From Pseudomonadota bacterium (GTDB taxonomy: Bacteria; Pseudomonadota; Gammaproteobacteria; Xanthomonadales; Rhodanobacteraceae), in contig JAJZGE010000052.1 in NCBI GenBank assembly GCA_021798675.1, positions 1 to 8,408 on the forward strand: 8,408 nucleotides of DNA, read 5' to 3'. Under the pieces are notes generated by a model. The model worked only from the letters and a program-made list of their open reading frames with translations, was not told the DNA's origin and made no database searches. Positions 1 to 7,001 of the stretch are shown piece by piece (within the stretch, counting starts at the first letter, position 1; each line of letters opens with the position of its first letter). The translations under genes and the position numbers were made by a program.

Positions 1-864
1 GGTGCGCGCGTCACTCTCGGTGACGTGCGCCGTCATCGCGTCGATGCCGCCCTTGGCCGACAGCGCCACGTTGAGATCCTGCGAGGCCATCGTGCCGATC
101 AGGCCGCGCAGGTGCTCCATCGCGGTGCGGGCGCGCTCGACGTGGCCGCCGATGCGCTCGTTGAGCTGGTTCGAGTTGCTGGCCAGGTTGCGAATCTCGC
201 CGGCCACCACGGCGAAGCCACGGCCGGACTCGCCGGCGCGCGCCGCTTCGATGGCGGCATTCAGGGCCAGCAGGTTGGTTTCCTCGGCGATCGTGCTGAC
301 GTTCTTGAGCAGGCCGAACACCGCGTCCATTTCCTTCGCCATGCCGTCGATGCGGTAGACGATGCGCAGGCTCTCGCGCGACATCTGTACGATCATGCCC
401 ACGAAATGTTCCAGCAGGTCGCCGGTGCGCGCGGCGAAATCCTGTACCGATACGCCGCCGTCCTGCACGTCGATGATCTGCTTGAGCAGCGACTGCTGCA
501 GCGCGGTCTTGCTGGACAGGCCGTCGAAGCCGCCGCCAAGTTCGGACACCGCGTCGCGCAGCAGGTCCAGGCACTGGTGCAGCTCGCGGGTGGCGTGGCC
601 GAGCTCGTCCACCAAAGCCGTACGCACGTCTTCCAGCGCTTCACGCACCGGACCGGCACCCGCCGGTACCGCGGCGGCAGCCGGTGCGGCAGCCTCGGCC
701 GGTGCCTGGGCGCGCGTCGCGACGAACCAGGCCGCAGTAAGCGCCAGCACCACCAGCGGCGCCAGCCAGGCCGGATGCCAGATCAGGGTGAGCAACAGGG
801 CGACCGCGCTGGCGATCCAGCCGGCCAGCGGGTTTCGGAAAATGGTGGCGGGAACGAATGACAT
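1..864 (-). CDS. Divergent small methyl-accepting chemotaxis protein (3' end cut by window edge)
   Basis: The first 288 residues are visible; the frame is open through the left edge. Two hydrophobic segments (about 13-29 and 31-49) are separated only by a short HPA turn, so there is essentially no periplasmic sensor. An Ala/Pro-rich linker (about 51-72) follows and I see no HAMP. A helical region (about 73-190) leads to an MCP signalling tip, [20 protein letters not shown] (196-215), then [13 protein letters not shown]. Beyond the tip it diverges from the two other receptors. No clear methylation consensus is visible. It starts 15 nt after cheB with a close AAGGA; the cheB TGA is the in-frame upstream stop, making this ATG the first available. 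It may sense the membrane or cytoplasm, or act as an array or CheB-associated accessory. A role in taxis is inferred only from the tip and position. Confidence 0.88.
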   Translation of the reverse strand, partial: MSFVPATIFRNPLAGWIASAVALLLTLIWHPAWLAPLVVLALTAAWFVATRAQAPAEAAAPAAAAVPAGAGPVREALEDVRTALVDELGHATRELHQCLDLLRDAVSELGGGFDGLSSKTALQQSLLKQIIDVQDGGVSVQDFAARTGDLLEHFVGMIVQMSRESLRIVYRIDGMAKEMDAVFGLLKNVSTIAEETNLLALNAAIEAARAGESGRGFAVVAGEIRNLASNSNQLNERIGGHVERARTAMEHLRGLIGTMASQDLNVALSAKGGIDAMTAHVTESDART

Positions 865-879
865 GATCCTTGATCCGGG

Positions 880-1983
880 TCAGGCGCCTTTGGCGCTGGC
901 AGTGGAGCCAAGATGGACGTGGTGCGCCAGCGCGAGCAGGCGGGCTGCAATCTGGTCGATCGGGAGCATTTCCGCAGCGGCGCCGAGCTTCCACGCGGCA
1001 CCCGGCATGCCCCACACCACCGAGCTGGCCTCGTCCTGCACCAGGGTGGCGGCGCCGGCCTGGCGCAGTTCGAGCAGGCCGCGCGCGCCGTCGTCGCCCA
1101 TGCCGGTGAGCAGGGCGGCCACGGTGGCCTTGCCCACGCTGGCCGCCATGGAGCGGAACAGTACGTCCACGCTGGGCTTGTGGCGGTTCACCGGCGGACC
1201 GTCGTGCAGGCGGCACACGTACCTGGCGCCGTCCCACATGGCCAGCAGGTGATGGCTGCCGGGCGCGATGTAGGCGGAGCCCTGCTGGATCGGCTGGCCG
1301 TCCTGCGCCTCGCACACGCGCATGGCCGAGCAGCGGTCCATGCGCGCAGCGAACGGCCCGCTGAAGGCGGCGGGGATGTGTTGCGTCACCAGGATCGGCG
1401 GCGCGTCCGGCGGCATCATCTCCAGCACCACGCGCACCGCCTCGGTACCGCCGGTGGAGGCACCGATGGCGATGATCGGGCTGCCGCCGCGGCTGCCAGC
1501 CACCTGCGTGCGCGGCAGCACCGCATCGGCCGAGAGGCGCGGCGCCACGTCCAGCTTGCGCACCGTGGTCCGCGCCTGCGGCCGGGCCTTGGCGGCGTGC
1601 TTGACCTTGGCGCAGAGCTCCTGCGCGGCATCGCCGAAGCTGGCGGCCAGGTCGGTGTTCGGCTTGGCATAGAAATCCACCGCCCCCAATTCCAGCGCGC
1701 GCAGCGTGATGTCCGCGCCGGCGGTGGTGAGGGTCGACACCATCACCACCGGCATCGGCCGCAGCCGCATCAGGTTTTCGAGGAACGTGAGGCCGTCCAT
1801 GCGTGGCATCTCGACGTCCAGGGTGAGCACGTCGGGATCCAGCTGCTTGATCTTGTCGCGGGCAATCAGCGGATCGGGCGCCGTGCCCACCACTTCGATC
1901 TCCGGGTCGCAGGCGAGCATCGTCGACATCAGCTTGCGCACCAATGCGGAATCGTCGACTACCAGTACGCGCACTTTTTCCAT
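880..1983 (-). CDS. cheB: Chemotaxis response regulator protein-glutamate methylesterase CheB
   Basis: CheB removes methyl groups from receptor glutamates and deamidates receptor glutamines once phosphorylated by CheA, giving feedback in adaptation. The 367-aa protein has a receiver domain (about 4-122) with acidic pair D10/D11, phospho-acceptor D56 in [12 protein letters not shown]83/T84 and K107. A linker (about 123-165) joins the methylesterase domain (about 168-352). The catalytic triad is S176 in GASTGG, H202 in TQHIP and D298 in [10 protein letters not shown]; the spacings of 26 and 96 residues equal those of E. coli CheB (S164, H190, D286). The start has AAGGTGA just upstream (1993-1987). 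It is separated from cheD by 72 nt containing a stable hairpin, the loosest junction in the cheW-to-receptor block. A small receptor-like gene follows after 15 nt. The assignment is secure and all catalytic residues are present. Confidence 0.98.
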   Translation of the reverse strand: MEKVRVLVVDDSALVRKLMSTMLACDPEIEVVGTAPDPLIARDKIKQLDPDVLTLDVEMPRMDGLTFLENLMRLRPMPVVMVSTLTTAGADITLRALELGAVDFYAKPNTDLAASFGDAAQELCAKVKHAAKARPQARTTVRKLDVAPRLSADAVLPRTQVAGSRGGSPIIAIGASTGGTEAVRVVLEMMPPDAPPILVTQHIPAAFSGPFAARMDRCSAMRVCEAQDGQPIQQGSAYIAPGSHHLLAMWDGARYVCRLHDGPPVNRHKPSVDVLFRSMAASVGKATVAALLTGMGDDGARGLLELRQAGAATLVQDEASSVVWGMPGAAWKLGAAAEMLPIDQIAARLLALAHHVHLGSTASAKGA

Positions 1984-2012
1984 TGCTCACCTTGGGCTAT
2001 GCGGGGCCGAGG

Positions 2013-2044
2013 CCGGCGACGGCCCAAACGCGGGCCGCCGCCGG
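2013..2044 (-). promoter_or_regulatory. Strong intercistronic RNA hairpin between cheD and cheB
   Basis: The two arms (2013-2025 and 2032-2044) pair over 13 bp around a 6-nt loop. In the mRNA every position pairs, with one G-U wobble. The stem is almost entirely G/C. It starts 12 nt after the cheD stop and ends 29 nt before the cheB ATG. No U-tract follows on the transcript, so it does not look like an intrinsic terminator. A stabiliser, an RNase processing guard or a modulator of cheB relative to cheR/cheD are possible roles; none is shown. Confidence 0.6.
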
Positions 2045-2055
2045 ACGCAACAGCG

Positions 2056-2709
2056 TCAGAACAGCTCGACCTCACCCTTTATCGGATCGTTCGCCAACTG
2101 CTTGAGGTACGTGCGCTCGTTGTCCACCAGCTTCACGTCGTCGGTACGGCGCAACAGGCGCACCCGCGCCTTGCCGCTCTGCGGGAAGAACTGCACCTGG
2201 CGCGGATAGACGTCGCCGAGATCCTCCGCCACCACGCGCAGTTTCTCGGTGGCGATGTAGCGGCGCACGAATTCGATGTTGCGCTGGCCGACGTCGCTCA
2301 TCTGCGCCAGCACGCGGCCGCCGCCGAACAGCTTCACGGTGAAATCCGAGCGCTGCGCACCGGCCTTGAGCAAGGCATTGATGAGGTGCTCCATCGCGTC
2401 GGAACCGTAGCGCGCGGCACGCCCCACGGTAGACGACCAGTTGTCGCCGGCACCGCGGGGTTCGGGAAGCATGAAGTGGTTCATCCCGCCGATGCCGCGC
2501 ACCGGGTCGTGGATGCAGGCGGAGACGCAGGAACCGAGCACGGTGCTCACCAGCTCCTCCTGCGCGCCCACGTAGAACTCGCCCGGCAGCACCTTGACGT
2601 TCATGCAGCCCTGCACCGGATCCCAGTAGCGGCGCAGGTGCTCGAAGCCCGGCATGGCCTCCGGCAGGGTGGGTATGGCCCGGCGTTCCGAACGGCGCGC
2701 GTCCATCAT
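2056..2709 (-). CDS. cheD: Chemoreceptor glutamine deamidase CheD
   Basis: CheD converts specific receptor glutamines to glutamates, creating methylation sites and tuning receptor output. The 217-aa protein has the CheD fold over about residues 35-200. The catalytic region STVLGSCVSACIHD contains Cys61, and His78 in GGMNHFMLP lies 17 residues later, the same spacing as Cys27 and His44 of the characterised Thermotoga maritima enzyme. Ser55 or Thr56 would supply the third conserved hydroxyl. The conserved LFGGGRVL (127-134) and GQRNIEFV (141-148) blocks follow. At 217 aa it is longer than the roughly 160-aa core family, with about 35 extra N-terminal residues and a C-terminal tail ending GEVELF. 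It overlaps cheR by ATGA. Substrates are probably the two adjacent receptors, which keep a glutamine at a consensus site (E500/Q501 in the complete one). Confidence 0.96.
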   Translation of the reverse strand: MMDARRSERRAIPTLPEAMPGFEHLRRYWDPVQGCMNVKVLPGEFYVGAQEELVSTVLGSCVSACIHDPVRGIGGMNHFMLPEPRGAGDNWSSTVGRAARYGSDAMEHLINALLKAGAQRSDFTVKLFGGGRVLAQMSDVGQRNIEFVRRYIATEKLRVVAEDLGDVYPRQVQFFPQSGKARVRLLRRTDDVKLVDNERTYLKQLANDPIKGEVELF

Positions 2710-3590
2710 CCGCGCTTCCTGTAGACGGTACGGCCGATCAGGTCGAAGTCGTCGCTGATGCCGTGCAGCGATTCGGAGTGGCCGAGGAACAGGTGCCCGC
2801 CCGCCGGCAGCAGCGCGGCATAGCGGCTGAACAGCTTCTGCTTGGTGGGCTGGTCGAAGTAGATCACCACGTTGCGGCAGAAGATCGCGTCAAACGGCCC
2901 GCGCATCGGCCAGTCGTGCAGCAGGTTCAGCGGCTTCACGGTTACCAGCTCGCGCAGGCGCGGATGCACGCAGGCATAGCCCTCGTACTGGCCGGAGCCG
3001 CGCCTCATCCAGCGCCGACGCCGCTCCTCGCTGATGCCGCCGAGCTTGTCCAGCGCGTAGACGCCGTTGCTGGCCGCTTCCAGTGCCTGCGGCGACAGGT
3101 CGGTGGCGAGGATCCTGGCGTCGATGCCACTGGCGCCGTGTTTCTCCAGCGCCTCGGCCAGCACCATCGCCAGCGCATAGGGTTCTTCGCCGGTGGAACA
3201 GCCGGCCGACCAGATGCGCAGCCGGTCGCCGTCGCGGCGCTTGTGCTTCAGCCACGCCGGCAGCAACTCGTTCTCGAGCAGCTCGTAATGGTGCGGCTCG
3301 CGGAAGAACGAGGTGACATTGGTGCTGATGACGCTGGCCAGCTCGCCCAGCTCGGCATCCGGCTCGCTGCGCAGCAGCTCGCAATAGGCCGCGTAGTCGG
3401 GCAGGCGCAGTGCGCGCAGGCGCCGCGCCAGCCGTCCCTGCACCAGCTGGCGCTTGTGCTCGCCCAGCGAAATGCCGAGGTGCTGGTACACGAAATCGCG
3501 CATGAAGCGGAATTCGGCGTCGCCGAGCAGGCCGCCGTCGTCGGCCGCCGACGCGGCCTCACCGCGGCTGGTACCGGCGACGGCACGCAT
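2706..3590 (-). CDS. cheR: Chemotaxis protein methyltransferase CheR (pentapeptide-dependent type)
   Basis: CheR transfers methyl groups from S-adenosylmethionine to receptor glutamates, raising kinase-activating output during adaptation. The 294-aa protein has the N-terminal helical CheR domain (about 24-84), the conserved NVTSFFRE segment (91-98), the SAM-binding motif WSAGCSTGEEPYALA (127-141), an acidic residue for cofactor binding in LATDLSPQ (D164), the FCRNVVIYF segment (237-245) and GHSES (270-274). The inserted beta-subdomain (about 182-222) contains RGSGQYEG at 197-204, aligning without gaps to the RGTGPHEG loop of E. coli CheR. That loop marks enzymes that bind the receptor C-terminal pentapeptide, and both nearby receptors carry such a tail. 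The start lies 2 nt after the receptor stop with AAGGAG 8 nt upstream. An Ala/Gly-rich 20-residue N-terminal extension precedes the domain. The gene overlaps cheD by 4 nt. Confidence 0.97.
   Translation of the reverse strand: MRAVAGTSRGEAASAADDGGLLGDAEFRFMRDFVYQHLGISLGEHKRQLVQGRLARRLRALRLPDYAAYCELLRSEPDAELGELASVISTNVTSFFREPHHYELLENELLPAWLKHKRRDGDRLRIWSAGCSTGEEPYALAMVLAEALEKHGASGIDARILATDLSPQALEAASNGVYALDKLGGISEERRRRWMRRGSGQYEGYACVHPRLRELVTVKPLNLLHDWPMRGPFDAIFCRNVVIYFDQPTKQKLFSRYAALLPAGGHLFLGHSESLHGISDDFDLIGRTVYRKRG
2717..2720 (-). promoter_or_regulatory. cheD ribosome-binding site within the end of cheR
   Basis: AGGA on the minus strand lies 7 nt before the cheD ATG at 2709 and inside the last codons of cheR. 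The cheR stop and cheD start share ATGA (2709-2706). This is a standard arrangement for translational coupling, and it selects Met1 rather than the adjacent Met2 as the likely start. Confidence 0.8.
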
Positions 3591-3592
3591 GC

Positions 3593-5332
3593 TCAGAACT
3601 CCTTCCAGACGCCGGTGTCCGACTCGGCGGCGATGGCGCGCTGCGGCGGCGCCTTGCGCACGGCGGCGAACACCGCCTCGGTGGCCTTGGCCACTTCCTT
3701 GGCGCCACGTGCCGGCGCTGCGCTGTTGCCGCCCTTGGCCGCGGCGGCCTTGTTGCCAACGCGGAAGAAGCCCACCTGCGCGGTGAGGTCGGATGCCTGC
3801 TCCTGCATGGCGCGGGCCGCGGCCGAGGCCTGCTCGACCAGTGCCGCGTTCTGCTGGGTCATCTCGTCCATCTGCATCACGGCGTTGTTGACCTGGTCGA
3901 TGCCGGCGGACTGCTCGTTGCTGGCCGCGGCGATCTCCGCCACGATGTCGGTGACCTTCTTCACGCTCTCGACGATGTCGGCCAGCGCCTTGCCGGACTG
4001 GTTGACCAGCTCCGAGCCGCTGCGCACCTTGTCCGCGCTCTCGGCGATCAGGCCCTTGATTTCCTTCGCCGCGCCGGCGCTGCGCTGTGCCAGGTTGCGC
4101 ACTTCGCTGGCCACCACGGCGAAGCCGCGGCCCTGCTCGCCGGCGCGCGCCGCTTCCACCGCCGCGTTCAGAGCGAGCAGGTTGGTCTGGAAGGCGATGT
4201 CCTGGATCAACCCCACGATCTCGCCGATCTTGCGGCTGGAGGCGTCGATCTCGGCCATCGCGGCGACCGCCTTGGCGGCCACCTCGCCGCCCTGCTCCGC
4301 CTGCGCCCGCGCGCCGCTGGCCAGCTGGTTGGCGTGGCTCGCGTTCTCCGCGTTCTGCTTCACCGTGGAGGTCATCTCCTCCATCGACGAGGCGGTCTCT
4401 TCCAGGCTGGAAGCCTGCTCCTGCGTGCGCTGGCTGAGATCGTCGTTGCCGCGGGCGATCTCCTGCGCCGCGCTGTTGACCGCCTCGGAACCCTGGCGCA
4501 CTTCATCCACGATGCCGCTCAGGCGTTCGTCCATGGTACGGAAGGCCTCGAGCAGGTTGCCCAGCTCGTCATGCCGATCGACCTTGATGTCGTGGCCCAG
4601 GTGGCCTTCGGCGATCGCATGCGCCACCGTCATCAGCCGCTTCAGCGTGCTGGTCAGCGAGCGCACCAGCAGGGTCGCCGTCACCAGCACGATGAGCAGG
4701 CCGATGCCCATGCCGGCCAGCACCAGCACGCGCACCTGGTTGTAGCGCTTCAGCTGCTCGACATACGCCTGCTTGACCTCGTCGCCTTGCACCTTGATCA
4801 GCTTGTCGAGCGTGTCCATGCGCAGCATCAGCGCCGGGCGGACCTCCATTTCCAGCAGGTCGTGCGAGCCGTCGTCGGACTGCTTCAGGGCGTCGGTGAC
4901 ATCCTTCAGGCTGTTGACGTAATCCTTGTTGGTGGCGTCCAGCGCCTTGTACTGCTTCTCGACCCTCGGGGTGAACTTGATCGCATCGAGCTGCTTCAGC
5001 AACGGCGGGATTTCTGCCTGGTTCTTCTGGAACTCGGCGAGCTTCTGCTTCACCTCGTCCGGCTTCTTGATCACGGCCGCCGCCTCACTGAGCACGATGA
5101 AGTTCATCAGCGAGCGACTGTGCAGCTCGGACATCAGTTGCACCGGCACCATGCCGTTCTCGTAGCTTTTCTGCATGCTAGAGTTTTGCCAGGACATCAC
5201 GCCCAGGCCCACCGCCGCGCCCACCACCAGCATGATCGTCATCAGGCCGATCATGCCGATCAGGCGTGCTTTCACGGAGAGGGCAGTCAGCTTGGAGAGG
5301 CGGAAGCTTGCAATGAATTTCTTGATGTTCAT
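3593..5332 (-). CDS. Methyl-accepting chemotaxis protein, four-helix-bundle sensor type
   Basis: This is a complete 579-aa inner-membrane chemoreceptor. A basic N-terminus is followed by TM1 (about 24-46), a helical periplasmic sensor (about 50-198) resembling the 4HB/Tar-like class, TM2 (about 201-223), HAMP (about 224-277) and a signalling hairpin (about 281-524). The tip carries [20 protein letters not shown] (379-398). Methylation consensus matches occur at E311/E312 and E500/Q501. A 50-residue linker ends in VWKEF, a CheR-tether type pentapeptide. The hairpin tip falls at nearly the same residue numbers as in E. coli Tsr, suggesting the 36-heptad class. The frame is open to an ATG at 5404, but that start overlaps cheW and adds non-receptor sequence. 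The ATG at 5332 gives a normal basic N-terminus plus TM1 and lies 13 nt after the cheW stop, although its Shine-Dalgarno is weak. CheR starts 2 nt after the stop. The ligand is unknown. Confidence 0.96.
   Translation of the reverse strand: MNIKKFIASFRLSKLTALSVKARLIGMIGLMTIMLVVGAAVGLGVMSWQNSSMQKSYENGMVPVQLMSELHSRSLMNFIVLSEAAAVIKKPDEVKQKLAEFQKNQAEIPPLLKQLDAIKFTPRVEKQYKALDATNKDYVNSLKDVTDALKQSDDGSHDLLEMEVRPALMLRMDTLDKLIKVQGDEVKQAYVEQLKRYNQVRVLVLAGMGIGLLIVLVTATLLVRSLTSTLKRLMTVAHAIAEGHLGHDIKVDRHDELGNLLEAFRTMDERLSGIVDEVRQGSEAVNSAAQEIARGNDDLSQRTQEQASSLEETASSMEEMTSTVKQNAENASHANQLASGARAQAEQGGEVAAKAVAAMAEIDASSRKIGEIVGLIQDIAFQTNLLALNAAVEAARAGEQGRGFAVVASEVRNLAQRSAGAAKEIKGLIAESADKVRSGSELVNQSGKALADIVESVKKVTDIVAEIAAASNEQSAGIDQVNNAVMQMDEMTQQNAALVEQASAAARAMQEQASDLTAQVGFFRVGNKAAAAKGGNSAAPARGAKEVAKATEAVFAAVRKAPPQRAIAAESDTGVWKEF
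3599..3604 (-). promoter_or_regulatory. cheR ribosome-binding site inside the receptor's last codons
   Basis: The minus strand reads AAGGAG here, an almost ideal Shine-Dalgarno, 8 nt before the cheR ATG at 3590. The same six bases are the Lys and Glu codons of the receptor's C-terminal VWKEF. Ribosomes finishing the receptor would cover the site, so translation of the two genes is probably coupled. Confidence 0.85.
3761..4471 (-). repeat. Paralogous signalling-domain repeat, copy 1
   Basis: This 711-nt segment of the complete receptor (residues 288-524) aligns without gaps to 7170-7880 at an offset of 3409 nt. By hand count 39 of 237 residues differ (about 84% identity). A sub-block at 4314-4366 is identical over 53 bp to 7723-7775. 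It is a direct repeat produced by receptor duplication and large enough for homologous recombination. Confidence 0.9.
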
Positions 5333-5345
5333 CAGGATTCCAGGA

Positions 5346-5852
5346 TCAAGCGGAAACTTCGACGTTGCGGACTTCGGGCAACGCGGTGCCCAGCGCATCG
5401 ACATCTTCGGGACGCATCAGCTTTTCCACGTCCAGCAGCATCACCATGCGCTCGACGTGGGTGGCCAGGCCTTTCAGGTAGCGGGTATCGACGATGGCGC
5501 CCATGTCGGGCACCGGCTTGATCGCCGCCGGGTCGATATCGACCACGTCGGACACCGAGTCCACCACGATGCCGAACAGGCGATCGGCCACGGCCACCAC
5601 GATCATCACGGTGGCGTCGCCATAGTCTTCACGCTCCAGCCCGAAGCGCAGCCGCAGGTCCATCACCGGCACGATGGCGCCGCGCAGGTTGAGCACGCCG
5701 AGCAGGTGCTCCGGTGCCTGGGGGATACGTGTCACGCGCGTCCATCCGCGGATCTCGCGTACCGACAGGATGTCGACGCCGTACTCCTCGCCCGCCAGGC
5801 TGAAGGTCAGTTGCTGCACGGCGGGCGCCGTGTCCGCAGTGTTTTCGTGCAT
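5346..5852 (-). CDS. cheW: Chemotaxis coupling protein CheW
   Basis: This 168-aa cytoplasmic scaffold protein links receptor tips to the histidine kinase CheA in chemoreceptor arrays. A single CheW domain fills about residues 12-148: the first beta-strand region ([15 protein letters not shown]), the linking segment to [18 protein letters not shown] with Arg57 in the conserved NLRG turn, then [13 protein letters not shown] and the second half ([22 protein letters not shown]). The length is normal for CheW, with a short acidic C-terminal tail. A GAGG sits 10 nt before the ATG with a second TAGG closer in, and a sigma-28-like promoter lies just upstream. The next receptor begins 13 nt after the stop, so the two are probably cotranscribed. 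No CheA is visible, so its partner must be encoded elsewhere. The assignment is secure. Confidence 0.97.
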   Translation of the reverse strand: MHENTADTAPAVQQLTFSLAGEEYGVDILSVREIRGWTRVTRIPQAPEHLLGVLNLRGAIVPVMDLRLRFGLEREDYGDATVMIVVAVADRLFGIVVDSVSDVVDIDPAAIKPVPDMGAIVDTRYLKGLATHVERMVMLLDVEKLMRPEDVDALGTALPEVRNVEVSA

Positions 5853-5899
5853 GGATCGCCTACCTCGTGAGGATCGTGTCGGTACGCCCGTTACAGGCG

Positions 5900-5926
5900 C
5901 TATCGGCCGGGCCGGCGAACACTTGA
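5900..5926 (-). promoter_or_regulatory. Candidate sigma-28 (FliA) promoter upstream of cheW
   Basis: Reading the minus strand, the gap between the barrel gene and cheW contains TCAAGTGT, then 11 nt, then GCCGATAG. The enterobacterial FliA consensus is TAAAGTTT-N11-GCCGATAA, so the matches are 6/8 and 7/8 with exact spacing. The downstream octamer spans 5907-5900 and the upstream one 5926-5919. A start site near 5893 would give a leader of about 40 nt before the cheW ATG. Sigma-28 commonly drives late flagellar and chemotaxis genes. The weak points are a C in the -35 TAAA core and a final G in the -10. It would give cheW and the downstream genes an entry point independent of the upstream receptor and barrel genes. 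Confidence 0.5.
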
Positions 5927-5927
5927 A

Positions 5928-6977
5928 TCAGAACCTCAACTCGCTCCATACGCCCAGCTCGTTGGTGGTCGCCAGGGGCACGCCCTGCCGCCATGCCGCG
6001 GTGTGCTTGCCTACCAGGGCCAGCCGCAACCCCTTCTGAGGCCTCCATTCGACGCCGGTGTCGGCATAGCGCCCCCTGCGCGAAGGGTCCTGCAGGCGGC
6101 TCGGCCAGGTGTAGTCGCAGCGCGCGAACACGCTCCATTGCGGCGTGAGCTGCCGGCTGGCCCAGGTCGAGATGCTGCGCACGCGATCGCCGGGCACGGT
6201 GTACAGGTTGGCCCAGTTGCTGCCGTAGCTGTAGCGCACGCCGAACCGCCAGGCCCGGTCCGCCCAGGCCGCCAGCAGGTCGATGCGGCGGGCGGTGTGC
6301 TGCAAGGTATGCGTGGCGTCGCTTTCGTCACCCAGCCGGCCGTCGTAGCCGCCCAGCGCGACCACGGCGCGCGGATCGGGATGCCACGCGACCAGCGCTT
6401 CCACGTCGGCGCGCTCGCCGGTATGCGGCTGCTTGTAGCCGCCACCGGTGACCACGGACACGGCGAAGTCGAACGCCCGCGACGGCCGGCCGGCCAGATG
6501 TACGCCCCAGTCCGACGCCGTGTCGATCTTGGCCAGCGTGGTGCCGATGGCGTCGATGTAGCGGTAGCCGTACCACCGGCTGGTCAGCGCCAGCATGGGC
6601 ATGTCGCTGGCGCCGATGCGCAGGGTGGTGCCAGGGGCGAACCGGCGCTGCAGGTAGAAGTGTTTCACCCACACGTCGGTGCTGTGCGCTTGCCCGCGCA
6701 GCCAGTTGACGTCGGTGGTGAGGTGCACCGACCAGGCGGGGTCGAAGGCATAGTCCGTATCCAGGTACAGGCGCTTGAGGTCGCCGTCCCACGCACGATG
6801 GCTGGCGCCGGTCCTGTCATTGTTCTGCTGCAGGCTGCTGATGTCGGCAAACACCTTGCCGCCGAAACGGAAGTCGCCAGCCTGGGTCGCGCTGGCGGCC
6901 AGAAGGAACAGCGCACCGATCATTGCAGCGCGCACGTGCCGCGGCCGCCCGCTCATGGGGCGCAGGGTCGCTTGCAT
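5928..6977 (-). CDS. Predicted outer-membrane beta-barrel protein of unknown function
   Basis: This 349-aa protein has a Sec-type signal peptide: a basic N-region (R6, R11, R13, R16), a hydrophobic core at about 18-30, and likely cleavage after TQA (residue 33). The mature part is rich in alternating polar and hydrophobic/aromatic stretches (for example RLYLDTDYAF and WRFGVRYSYG) with Asp/Gly turns. It ends in ELGVWSELRF; a terminal Phe after an amphipathic strand is the usual Bam-recognised signature of outer-membrane barrels. There are no internal transmembrane helices and one cysteine (C287). I do not recognise a named family; a porin-like role is possible but unproven. The start at 6977 is preferred because GAGGGG lies 7 nt upstream, while Met8 has no good Shine-Dalgarno. 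It begins 24 nt after the Cache receptor stops, suggesting cotranscription. A barrel protein is unusual among chemotaxis signalling genes; it could admit a ligand for the neighbouring receptor, but that is only inference. Confidence 0.85.
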   Translation of the reverse strand: MQATLRPMSGRPRHVRAAMIGALFLLAASATQAGDFRFGGKVFADISSLQQNNDRTGASHRAWDGDLKRLYLDTDYAFDPAWSVHLTTDVNWLRGQAHSTDVWVKHFYLQRRFAPGTTLRIGASDMPMLALTSRWYGYRYIDAIGTTLAKIDTASDWGVHLAGRPSRAFDFAVSVVTGGGYKQPHTGERADVEALVAWHPDPRAVVALGGYDGRLGDESDATHTLQHTARRIDLLAAWADRAWRFGVRYSYGSNWANLYTVPGDRVRSISTWASRQLTPQWSVFARCDYTWPSRLQDPSRRGRYADTGVEWRPQKGLRLALVGKHTAAWRQGVPLATTNELGVWSELRF

Positions 6978-7001
6978 GCTCCGTCCCCTCGTCCGGGCTC
7001 G

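Noticed and set aside
2013..2044. Hairpin read as a Rho-independent terminator
   Set aside because: No U-run follows the stem on the transcribed strand, and cheB follows closely in the same direction.
913..2724. Long plus-strand open frame of about 600 codons
   Set aside because: It is antisense to cheB and cheD, rich in His, Arg, Ala and Gly as expected for complements of high-GC genes, and has no recognisable domain.
2763..4745. Plus-strand open frame of 660 codons
   Set aside because: It is antisense to cheR and the 4HB receptor. Its second half is a Ser/Ala-rich mirror of the receptor helix, and a similar mirror appears opposite the other receptor (7057-7914).
5333..5404. Upstream in-frame start for the 4HB receptor at 5404
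   Set aside because: It overlaps the cheW coding region and adds 24 residues unlike a receptor N-terminus. The ATG at 5332 gives a normal basic start followed by TM1.
5904..5916. GC-rich inverted repeat in the gap before cheW
   Set aside because: The best pairing leaves a 1-nt loop, or only 3 bp with a workable loop, so no stable hairpin. The bases are better explained by the promoter spacer and -10.
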